Assembly: GCF_963576615.1 (NCBI RefSeq)
Contig: NC_088708.1
Coordinates: 4,464,001 to 4,528,000 of the forward strand
Origin: Watersipora subatra
Taxonomy: Eukaryota > Bryozoa > Gymnolaemata > Cheilostomatida > Watersiporidae
Length of the DNA: 64,000 nucleotides
Reading direction: 5' to 3'
In this document: one piece after another, positions 1 through 10,462 of the stretch
How the letters are laid out: every line of letters starts with the position of its first letter
Numbering within the stretch: the first letter of the stretch is position 1
Made by a program: the position numbers and the translations under genes
The notes under the pieces: model-generated
Database searches by the model: none
What the model was told of the DNA's origin: nothing
What the model saw: the letters and a program-made list of their open reading frames with translations, nothing else

Positions 1-1115
1 ATAGAGTTATGGAGACAGAGGTATATGTGGTGAAAGGATTGAGAACGAACTTCTTGGGCATAACTGAGTTAAGGCAGCTTAAATTATTTGCTGTTGTAAA
101 CGCGGTTTGCGAAAGTAAGTTTGAGGCTGTTAAGGAGTGTAGAAGTATTAAGCCAGTTAAGCCGTTTTCGTCAAGAACCATTATTGCTGGGTCAAGTTAT
201 GTTTCAGATGATGTCGAGTTGCAAAACCTGACCAAGAAGTCTGACAGAGAGAGCGAAGTTAAGAGAGGTCACACAGGTCAAGATTGGTGGACTTGTAAAA
301 CCAAGGGAGTGAAGAGTAGCGAATACGTGGAAATTGGTAGCCAACAGGGGACAGCCCAAGGCACCAGAGATGTGCAAGTGTCTATGGGGGGTGATAGAGA
401 ACAGAGTCACGATGAGGTAAGGGAAGGTGCTGAGAAAGTAGCTGAACCAGTGTCTGTAATGGAAAAGGTTTGCTCTTTTTTAGCCGAGGTATCCAGCAAT
501 GGAATGTTAGACAGAGAAGGTCATGAGAAAAAGGTAGCAGAGATTGAAAGAGAGGAAAGGGAGGTGCGGAGGAAGTCGAAGGAGGAATTGGCTAAGCTGA
601 AAGCCAAACGGGAGGCAGCAGTCATGGAGATGGAAAATGTCAAGGCATTCAGGGCAGTGGTGCAGGAGTTAGCCGAGGTTCAGAGGGCTGGTAGCAGACC
701 TGCACTGGTTGCAGGTAAGGTCGAGCTAGATAGGTCTGGGCCTATGCCAACTCCCAGCTCTGTGGTGCCATCCCCTGTGCAGCCGGTTACGGCCCAGGTG
801 GAGACCTCCCACAGGAAGCCTGTCGAGCCTGCCTCTTACTGGGGAGAGCGAGGTAAAGACGGAAGAGACGGAGATGAGGTTGAGGAGTCATTACTGACCC
901 AACCAAAAGACTCCGGGCTTGTCAGGGTTGGTGGAAGTAGTGTTGGAGATGTTGGTGGAAGGAGTGTTGGTAGTGACAGTGGTCACGGTAAAAGTATTGG
1001 TAGCGGCGGAGGTCAGAGTGGTGGAAAAGCCAGTGCAGACTGGCAATGGAGCTGGCAGTGGCGAGAAGAGTACACTGATTTATACAACAGTGAGAGTGGA
1101 AGATCAGGAGAGTAG
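1..1115 (+). CDS. Retroelement-derived chimeric ORF, open at left edge: Ty3/gypsy protease tail plus coiled coil
   Basis: The frame is open from the window edge; the first ATG is at 9 and the stop follows codon 368. The opening residues (YVVKGLRTNFLGITELRQL) match the segment that ends the aspartic protease of Ty3/gypsy polyproteins and leads into reverse transcriptase, so the true start lies to the left. Reverse transcriptase does not follow. From about residue 165 to 225 the protein is a charged coiled coil rich in Glu, Lys and Arg, then a Pro/Val-rich linker, then a Gly/Ser/Val-rich tail with repeated GGxSVG-like motifs. The segment is clearly richer in G and C than its surroundings. It may be a rearranged or captured retroelement ORF or an exon fused to a pol remnant. 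I do not recognise the coiled-coil part. The frame is convincing; the function is unknown. Confidence 0.5.
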   Translation, partial: RVMETEVYVVKGLRTNFLGITELRQLKLFAVVNAVCESKFEAVKECRSIKPVKPFSSRTIIAGSSYVSDDVELQNLTKKSDRESEVKRGHTGQDWWTCKTKGVKSSEYVEIGSQQGTAQGTRDVQVSMGGDREQSHDEVREGAEKVAEPVSVMEKVCSFLAEVSSNGMLDREGHEKKVAEIEREEREVRRKSKEELAKLKAKREAAVMEMENVKAFRAVVQELAEVQRAGSRPALVAGKVELDRSGPMPTPSSVVPSPVQPVTAQVETSHRKPVEPASYWGERGKDGRDGDEVEESLLTQPKDSGLVRVGGSSVGDVGGRSVGSDSGHGKSIGSGGGQSGGKASADWQWSWQWREEYTDLYNSESGRSGE

Positions 1116-2732
1116 TGCGGCCGAGTACAACAGCAGCCACGGGTTGCTCGGGAGTGATGGTACGCAGGAGGTGTCGATGGAGGAAGACCTGGGTTAAAGC
1201 GTAAGGTAAACTTCACCAGCAAGGTGAGTTGATGAATGAGTCCCAATGTATTTCTGGAAGGTTAGTGGCCCATACAAAAAGAGAAAAGAAAAAGGGCATG
1301 TTGTATAATCGAGCTGGTGGGCCGCGGGCTACGCTAATGCCCGAGGTCATGGTAGTTACAGGTAGTTACGAGAGGTCACGGGAAGTACGAGCGGTTACAG
1401 GAAGTACAAGAGGTTACAGGAGTATAAAGGCGTGGGGAGATTGAGAGAGCTTTCTTCTTGGCATCAACCGCATGTGAGTACACATCGATTTATATAACAC
1501 AGCCAGACCTTGACAGACGAGTGCTGAAACGTACAAGAAAATCGAAGTCCGAACAAAATTTTGAGCAAGTTTCTGCCTTGAAATACAAGCATACGAGCCA
1601 ATTGTAAATGGCCAAGTATGCGAGAGGTCGTTTTTGAGAACAGCATCGCTCAGTCTTTCTCCTCGAATCAGTTAAAGAAATGTTTGTAAAAGGTTGGCTT
1701 AAAGTTATATAAAAATGAGATAAAAAGCGCCAAGCTGAACAAATAAAACATTAAGACAAAATTGAAGTTAAGTTTAGTAAAAGATTAAAATTTAGTTTCA
1801 AGTGTGTGCTTAATAAGCTAAATTCATTTCAGGTAAATTTATCGTTGATGTATTGCTACGCAGCGTCACAAAAGTCTAGCGTACTGAACCCGTTGCTGTC
1901 AAATCTCTTTCACTCCGCCATCAGCCACTACGTTTGTCTCAAAGGTAAGAACTCCACACAGTACTGTGCATAATAAGGTTACATTCCATTGCTGATCATA
2001 ACTAATAAATATATATTCGTTACTTTGTGAACGTAGGTACCGAATTACAACAATTAAAGTCACGTTTTTCCATCGTCATATTCTGTTTTAGGTCATTTTT
2101 TCATAGTATGGGAACGGATTAATTAGTATTTAGTTATTTTATATAGGAAATCTTGCGTTGAGATACAAGAACACTGAAACATTGACATATGAGCTCAGTG
2201 CCAAAACGTATTAAGCTTATACAATGTATGTCGAGGTATGAATGTAAGCCGAAAATTGGGCTTGATGCCATTTAAAGTGAGAGATTAGTGAGCTCTGAAA
2301 TCATTGGATTATCACTTGAATATTTTTCCTAACTCTAATTAATTTTCGAATGAAGCTTAATAGGTGAATGGTCTCATTTTCTCTTCGAGTTTATGGAGAC
2401 TTAATAAGGCTAATTAAATGTTACTAAGCTAAGCTGGCAACTCATGATGAAATAAAAGTGGTTGCACGATGCCATTCATAATGACACTCCAAGAAAAGCA
2501 CCGCAAATCTGATTGCTTCACCTTGCCATACACTACTGAGCAGCCAAAATGCGTCAGGGCTGCTAATTTTATCTAATGACGAAAGACAGAATGTGTTGCA
2601 TTTCACAATACCAAACATGGAAGTGCCGCTAAAAGAAAATGTGATCATAATCTCAGACATAAAGTGCTGGTATTAACAAAGCTTTATCCGTAATCTAGAT
2701 AAAATTAGAAACCTTTGACATGCCATTTAACT
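1116..2732. other. No gene seen; possible remnant of the preceding element
   Basis: Short frames only. At 1355-1430 there are several degenerate copies of a unit like gttacgggaagtacgag. A stretch at 1833-1944 has an acceptor-like left edge, a GTAAGA right edge and one open frame; it is discussed under rejected items. Nothing else stands out. Confidence 0.4.
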
Positions 2733-3068
2733 GCATAACGATATATTACCAGTATAACAATATATTACCAGCATAACGATATATTACCAGCATAACGATA
2801 TATTACCAGTATAATGATATATTACCAGTAGAACGATATATTACCAGCATAATGATATATTACCAGCATAACAATATATTACCAGCATAACGATATATTA
2901 CCAGCATAACGATATATTACCAGCATAACGATATATTACCAGCATAACGATATATTACCAGCATAACGATATATTACCAGTAGAACGATATATTACCAGT
3001 AGAACGATATATTACCAGTACAACGATATATTACCCGCATAACGATATATTACCAGTATAACGATATA
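2733..3068. repeat. 19-bp minisatellite, left part
   Basis: About 17-18 head-to-tail copies of a 19-bp unit like cagcataacgatatattac, with single-base variants (cagtag, cagtat). The array resumes at 3828 after a transposon insertion, so this and the right part were once one array. Confidence 0.95.
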
Positions 3069-3827
3069 CAGTCAAGCATGGATAACTCGAACTTCCCGGG
3101 ACCGAGCGAAAGAGTTCGAGTTATCAGATCGTTCAAGTTATCAGAGCACTGTCACAAGTCCATGTATTTATTTATTTATTAGTAGATACATGCACATATA
3201 CAAACTATAATATAAATCAAAAGCATAAATGGCTTGTTTCAAATTAAATGCTTCTAATGTAAAGTTTAAAACTTATTCATCAAAAAGTATAGAGATTTTG
3301 CTATCACTTGAGATTGGTTTGTTGTTTGAGGTGATGTTATTGCCAGGACGTTTTTTAGATTAAAATTGGCAAAACTTGATCGTTGTTGAAATGCTCAGAA
3401 GAAAATACCTCTTTTTCTTTTGAGCGTTTTAACCAAGATCAATTTTGCCGATTTTTCTTGAAGTTTATGCGAAGGTTACCTCATTTTCCTTGCTTCCGAA
3501 GGGCCATCGCTAAGCAGATGTTTGGCAAAAATCAAATTTCACCAAACCTTTAGAAAAGTTGTTGACAAAAATATTTTGGCGATTGTGGTAATAACGACGC
3601 ATAGGAATTACAAAAAGTTGAGGTTTACCTCTATGGCTTGGAATAAAGTGATTTTCTAAAGGGATAACAACCGTTTCGGTAGCCGTTGGGCAAAAAACTG
3701 TTGAGTTAACAAAGTTGAGGTCGAGTTATCTAAAGCAATTTATTATTACGTGGGAACGGACCAAAGAAACCGTTCGAATTAACCATGTGTTCGAGCTATC
3801 CGAGGGAGAGTTATCCATGTTTGACTG
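3069..3827. mobile_element. Non-autonomous pogo/Tigger-like DNA transposon (MITE), longer copy
   Basis: The element starts cagtcaagcatggataactc and ends gagttatccatgtttgactg, so it has terminal inverted repeats opening with CAG. It is flanked by TA on both sides (3067-3068 and 3828-3829), the TA target duplication of the Tc1/mariner/pogo superfamily. Several subterminal motifs like gttcgagttatc are typical of Tigger/Jerky-like elements. There is no transposase frame, so it is non-autonomous. It sits inside the 19-bp array; removing it and one TA restores the repeat unit acgatatattac. A shorter inverted-orientation relative lies at 38739-39018. Confidence 0.85.
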
Positions 3828-3974
3828 TATTACAAGTATAACAATATATTACCAGTAGAACGATATATTACCAGTAGAACGATATATTACCAGTAGAACG
3901 ATATATTACCAGTAGAACGATATATTACCAGTATAACGATATATTACCCGTATAATGATATATTACCAGTATAA
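3828..3974. repeat. 19-bp minisatellite, right part
   Basis: Continuation of the 19-bp array after the MITE, about 7-8 copies, with more tagaacgatat variants than the left part. Confidence 0.95.
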
Positions 3975-4360
3975 GTTAAGCCATGAATTTTTATCCTTCA
4001 CATTGCTACCAAACTTAGCATAGCTGAGCCCGTACTTGTGTTCACATGTCACTAATTCTTCTTAGTAACTCGACCACTGAACCTACACTGCCAATTCTAA
4101 TCTTGTGTTGCATGTCACTCAGGTAAAGTAACAATAAAGGCCTTTTTATGGTTATACCTATGGTTTCCTAATTATTCTATTATACCTGATGGTTATACCC
4201 ATATTAACTTAGTTTTTTAAATGAAAGTTCGTTTTGTACATAGTTGTAAATAATGGATTTATTTCATACTAAGTGTGATTACTTGAAGTGTTCATCATAG
4301 TATTTGAGTTCTGGAATGCATCAAACAAGATACAATGTATTCTTATTAGAATATACACTC

Positions 4361-4752
4361 CGACATACAACAGCTCGGACATACAACAGCTCGGACATAC
4401 AACAGCTCGGACATACAACAGCTCGGACATACAACAGCTCGGACATACAACAGCTCGGACATACAACAGCTCTGACATACAACAGCTCTGACATACAACA
4501 GCTCTGACAGAACAGCTCCGACATACAACAGCTCCGACATACAACAGCTCCGACATACAACAGCTCCGACATACAACAGCTCCGACATACAACAGCTCCG
4601 ACATACAACAGCTCCGACATACAACAGCTTCGACATACAACAGCTCCGACATACAACAGCTCCGACATACAACAGCTCCGACATACAACAGCTCCGACAT
4701 ACAACAGCTCCGACATACAACAGCTCCGACATACAACAGCTCTGACATACAA
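4361..4752. repeat. 16-bp minisatellite
   Basis: About 24 copies of a 16-bp unit like gacatacaacagctcg. The copies fall into blocks by variant: ctcgg on the left, ctctg in a short stretch, ctccg on the right. One copy near 4508 is shortened (gacagaacagct). Long overlapping frames here are by-products of the period and are not genes. Confidence 0.95.
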
Positions 4753-5187
4753 AACAAATAAGTCATGTTAGCTCAAAGTTGCTGTAGTTGTAAATTAAAC
4801 AAGATAAAATATAATGCATTTGTTTTAATGTTATATGTAAACATTTCAACTATTTATGATGAAGTTTTTGAGCTATGAAATGAACTACCGTAATAGAAAT
4901 GCTGCGGCTAGATAATGCTGCCCAAGTGATTCTTGTCGCTACTTCACCCATCTAGTGGCTAATAAAGAACAAGCTAGTGCGGCCATTTATTTTTTAAAGC
5001 TAGTTTTTAAGGGTTAAAGTCCTGTTTATTTATATAAAATGGTTAAACAGCGTGTAGTAACCTTGCAGTTATTAATAACTTGGTTATATGTACACAAACT
5101 TGCTTTGCAGTTGTCAAAAATTACTATCAGGAAATAATTGAGGGCAGGGCATTGAGCCACCACATATGAAATGACTATAAAACTTAC

Positions 5188-8100
5188 ACCTGGCAGTGGT
5201 GGGAGCTTGGCTCGAGTAGAAGTGCTGCCGGTGGTGCTGCCTTGGCTATCAGCGAGCAGTTGCAGTGCCTCATTTTGCTTTGTCAGTTGTACTATTCTAT
5301 CCTCTAGGCTGAAACGGAAGGTACAACAACTAGGGACCAAAGACAGTAGCTATAACACATACACTAACGGAAAATACAACAACTAGGGACCAAAGACAGT
5401 AGCTATAACACATACACCAACGGAAAGTACAACAACTAGGGACCAAAGACAGTAGCTATAACATACACCAACGGAAGGTACAACAACTAGGGACCAAAGA
5501 CCGTAGCTATAACACATGCACCAACGGAATACAGGGCCAACCCATATCATAGACATCTACTTTGGCTGCGCACAACTGCACTACTCGACTACGTGTTGCA
5601 CCGATGTTTCAATTGATCAATGAGATTTGGCTTTGGTTGGGTGAAGGCAATAGCATCCTCAATGGATTTACCTCACAATTATCTATTAGGAATCCTCAAC
5701 AACTGTCGGTGGCTATTATAGCGCTTGTAAAACTAATTCTACTCCTATATTTTGCTCCATGAGCAAAACTGCTGCACGTTAACAGTAAAAATCGAACAAC
5801 CGCAAAAATTAAAATTTGAGTTAATCAAATAAAACTATGCAAAAAAAAAGTTTTGGTTTTGAATGAATGAAGTCAATTAAACAATTATTTTAAACAAAAA
5901 GAATTATCCTTGTGATTAGCATTTTTGATTGAAAGTTTTGATTGGCATCAAAAGCCTTCATATATCTGTTGCAAGTCATATAGATAATAATTGTCACATC
6001 TAAAATAAAAACAGCTTGCCCAAAATATTAAAGAAATAGATATTCCATGCAATACTGGGAATCAACAGTTTAGACTCGCCACAGATAGGCTCGTGTCTCC
6101 GTTACCCTACCTTCTTCTATTGCTTAGCAGGTTGGCTACATCAGCACACAAAGGCACAATGCCTTTTCTTGTACTGTTGACAACAAACGCAACTGCTTTA
6201 GCTACCACTTCCTTATCTCCAATGGCTGATGCCAGATCTGTAGCTGATCCTATAATAGTAAATTGTATTCTATCAAACTCGATATCAGGTCAATGCTAAT
6301 ATCTTGATAAAAGCATAAGCCAATTCCATAGCTTCCTGGAACATGACAGGAATCGAGGTGATGGAAACAGATTGACAGGAGAGATGATTTCATAAGATAT
6401 CAGCAAACAGCCCGTGTCAAGGGTTCATAATCTTCCCTAAATGACTATTTACAGTTACCAAGACGACGCAAGGTGCAAGTTCAAGGCTCTAAGCACAAAG
6501 CTACAGTCTGTAGAACAGCTCTGTCCGTGTCACCGTTTAGACTAGTATTTTGACTGAAATAATGGATAGGTTAACTCGAGCTGATGAGAAGTACTATAGG
6601 ATATTTCTCTGACCACAAATTGAACATTAGCAAGGAGAATGTGAGGCAGCTTTAATAGAAGTGTTTAGTGTACCTTGAATTGACCTAAATGTAAGATGCC
6701 TCGGTACACTATGTATGGCTACTTGCATCTCTCCAGCAGCTGGCTACTCTGACCAGTACGTGTCAATCACTAGTGTTACATGCTACAAATTTTTGTCATA
6801 TTTTTCATCTTCGTACCATATAAATGGTTTCAAACGTCGCATATTTAATTCTTCGAAGCGATTCCGACATCCGATTCAAGGGGTATTGTTGAAAAAAATC
6901 GTATCAACAAAAAGTACTGCGTGTGATGTAAACACCAATATTTGTATTTTTGCACAAATCTTGGCGATCATAGGTTAGAATTTCATCACCTTCATTCGTG
7001 ATGCCCTTACAGCATTTCTACGCAGCTCTGTTTTCAACTTGTTTTAAAATGTCAAAACACATGAATACTTTATAAATTTTGAAGCACAATATTTAAAAAT
7101 GTCAAAACGTGTAGAAAAGTTTGCTTTCAAATGGAGCTATTATATAAAATGATGAACACTGTTCTCAGACGAGTTAGTTATCAAAATGTTCGACCTGGTG
7201 GTTGCATTAAAAAATTTTTTTAAAGAAAGATGACCAAAAAGACAATTTTGACATTAGACGCGTTTTAATAGTGTCAGCCACGATATAAATTATGTGCCCC
7301 GCTGTAGCTAAAACCACAACAGGCTAATATAAAAAATGTGGAGTTGCGCAATAATTTTTTCATAGCATGTAAACTCGTCAGCTACGAACAATTGGGAGTT
7401 GTGTGACCACTCCTGCTTATCATGTAGCATAAGCAATACATTAGCCAATGTATTTCGGTGTTGAAGACTTTTATACAATCACCTTTTATGTTAGTCGTTA
7501 TTTACACGATCATCATTTTTAGTCACTTTTAAAATGCAAAGCAAGGTTATCACTAGCACAATTAACCAATGAAAAGCGAGTTAGTAATAAAACAGCATCC
7601 CATATGAACACCACCATTCTGGTACTAATGCCAAGGCCATCAAACGCTTGTGCTGAACCCATAGGTGCAATACATCACCCTTTGCATCCAAGCGCATTCT
7701 TAAAAGTACAGCCTTCACGACATATAGTTAATTTCCTCTCTAATGATGACATCTAGTACAAGATGTCAGAACCTTCTAGAGCAGTCATTTAATGCCATAA
7801 ATAATAATATATCGCAGGCTATACACCAATAATACATTGGTGTAAAGCCTTTGGTATGCTAGAGAAATCAATGTTGGTGAATCACTAAGCTTCAAACGCA
7901 ACTCGAAGGTTTTGGGTACGTGGGTCAACATTTTAAAGCACCCACATTTGGCAAGCTACAACACACCGATGCATTCGCAGCTACGTAGTCGAAAATGCAT
8001 ACCAATGGTTTCTTCGAGATACATTTGGTGAATCGTCATCGTCAAAAGTACTTGCGCTGGTAGAATGTCGACTATGCATAGCTTTTTAGCTTTATTAGTC

Positions 8101-10462
8101 GCGAAAAAGTCAACACAACAGCTAACTGGTAGCTTTAGGTAAATTTTTGGTCAAAACACTGGTTATTTCACCATCAGAATTGGTAAGGGAAAAAAACGAT
8201 AGGGCGCTCCTAACAAATCACACAATAATAAAATTAGTGTCGATGACACCAGCACATGTGTACAGCCCACCAGTCTCCGCCATGAGGAGCGTCTTCGGCC
8301 TATTAGGCTACCTCTCAAAAAGTAAATGAGGCAGAAACGCTTATGGCCCACCTATATGACCATGACTACTTCCTTACTCCTTCCCTTTAATCCTCCTAAC
8401 TGATCACTGATCAATTTAAATAATAAACTTTGCTAATCTAGATCATATATCAACTACCATAAATAGATCTATGATAATTTTGAACCAAACGGACACAATG
8501 CTTTGAAGCGCAACAGCGGCATAATGTCGATGTTGTAAAACCTACAATGACAAACAGAATATTCTCCAAATTGAACTTGTTTAAACGAGTTTGGTGTTAA
8601 AACATCGACAAAGCGCGAATTTCGAATCAAGCTTTCTCTTGGAAGACAAAATGCTTCGGTGCGTCATTGACCTTCAACTAAAGCGTAAAATGTGATTAGT
8701 TCCATTGAGACTACTAGTAGTGCTGTGCTAACAACAACCTGAGCCACATGTTTGATTTAGAAAGTGTGTGTAATTGCCAAATTTTGGTTTACTTTTGTGA
8801 TAGTAACTGTTGAGCTGCACTTGTTAGAATTTTAAAGATTAAAATGAAAATTAAATTTTAAAGATTAAAAACTACCCTACATAACTAAAAGTCCACATGT
8901 CTACCTCGCGATAAATCAGGCAATGTCACAAAGCATTGTTTCCACAAATCTGATGGCAAATGTTGTCAATGCAACAGAAAATAGTAGACTAGCTTTTCCT
9001 GCGCCACAAATACACTCCAGTCTCCATTAGAGTTTGACAAACATGCAGCAAATACGGAATAAATGCTAGAAACATTCAATGGGTTAGTAATTGCTAAAAC
9101 AGACAGAATTCAGAAATGGTTACTGACAAATTAGAAGCACCGCTGAAGTAACATTGGTTACTAATAAAACTGTATCTAGGTGTAACAATGGAGAGTAAAA
9201 CCTGATAAAACATTGCACTGCACTCCACCCACTCTAACTTTCATTCAAGTGTTTTATTCACAGAGTAAAACATAAAAATCATGAGGGAACATGTCGCTAG
9301 AACATTTGGTTAAAACCAGTTTTGAGAGTCCCCACTTTTACTTTTAATTGCCAGAATTTTAACGATGGATCTTCTTTTAATTCAAAGATATTGAAAATAA
9401 CTCGAATTTAAGGATTTTTGTAAACATTAGTAGCCTCACACTGAAAAACATTTCTTCATAGTTCCTCAATAGAGAAGCTCACTTTTTAGGACTAATGAAG
9501 TATACTACCTTGTCATGGCATAAACACTGACTCTCTATGAGTTTAACATTAAGGGCACATTTATAATTCTACTCAGCTTCTCCCAACAACAATCTACACT
9601 TATTGAAGTCTCACTAATACAACATAGGAAAAATTCTTAGAATCACTAGCAAAAACAACCCTTCCATTAATTGCTCACAAAAGAAGAATTCTAATTACAA
9701 CAGAAATCAAAATGATTAAAATTACTTCATTAATAGTTTTCATCCTAATTAAAATCTGCTGCTTTTAAATTGGTTTAATACTGGGACCAGACAGAATTGT
9801 AAAATAACTGAGACAACCCCTACAAAGATAAATAAATATAAAGTAAATAAAACGTTGATATATATAAGCAATATAAAAGCAATTTTTAAACTGGTAATCA
9901 ATAGTCATATTTATATATAATTTTTCCAAAGTAGCAAAGCTAGTAAACTAAATAACAGTACACAAAATTAAAAAAGATTAATGAGTGACTAAAAAGAAAT
10001 TGATGAGGCTAGAACGAATGTCAAAACGGCATGCCCATAAACGATTTTAGTGACATGTTGATTAATCCATTATCAAGTAACTTCTCTTGCTCTTTAGTGT
10101 TCTCCTATACACGTTTCAGCATTTTTAAAAAGGATATCTCCCTATGTACAAGTATATTTGTGAAAATCGTGCCTCGTGACAACTAAGACCAATGTTAATA
10201 TACTTCTTGACTGAAAACATCCATGAAACAATATTTATTGAATAAGTAAAAAGATATTAAAATTTCTAGCTCAACTTGTATTAATGTGTGCCAAAGCCGA
10301 AGCAGTGTAGGTTTAAATTAGAATTGACTTACCACCATTTTGGCTAATGTTGAGACCACCAGTTGCATTGCAGTTTGCATGCCATAATTTAACCCATGAA
10401 GACGATTCTCTAGCAGTCGAACTTAAGGATGTATCCGAATGGTGGCTTTCCATGCTAATCAT
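5188..10462 (-). CDS. Unrecognised gene, three phase-compatible exons, 3' end not found
   Basis: Three minus-strand exons join in one frame. Exon 1 is 10462-10333: an ATG in good context, a second ATG at 10453, a Ser/Thr-rich start, the stretch WVKLWHANCNATGG, and donor G|GTAAGT (phase 1). Exon 2 is 6249-6111: acceptor TATTATAG, text including GDKEVVAKAVAFVVNSTRKG, donor AAG|GTAGGG (phase 2). Exon 3 is 5308-5188: acceptor CCGTTTCAG, text starting LEDRIVQLTKQNEALQLLAD then a Ser/Thr and LPPLPG segment, donor GTAAGT (or CAG|GTGTAA two bases earlier). The product so far is a mixed N-terminus, an amphipathic helical part and a short coiled coil. Split codons match at both junctions, which is the main support. 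I do not recognise the family. No later exon was found before the window edge, so the model is partial. Confidence 0.45.
5311..5530. repeat. 53-bp minisatellite next to an exon acceptor
   Basis: Four copies of a roughly 53-bp unit containing acaactagggaccaaagac. One copy is shortened by two bases (ataacatacacc). The array directly abuts the acceptor of the minus-strand exon at 5308, so the repeat supplies its polypyrimidine tract. Confidence 0.9.
6300..10330. other. Intron of the unrecognised gene; nothing else seen
   Basis: AT-rich sequence with short frames only. I see no further phase-compatible exon, tandem array or recognisable element. The plus-strand frames at 6715 and 8147 lack family motifs or splice logic. 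Confidence 0.3.

Noticed and set aside
1833-1944. Possible plus-strand exon with AG before, GTAAGA after and one open frame
   Set aside because: The translation has no recognisable motif, there is no partner exon in phase, and a single open 112-base frame is weak evidence.
4269-4766. Three overlapping Cys-rich frames on the minus strand and two on the plus strand
   Set aside because: They are translations of the 16-bp repeat; the period makes several frames look alike. No start context, splice sites or family match.
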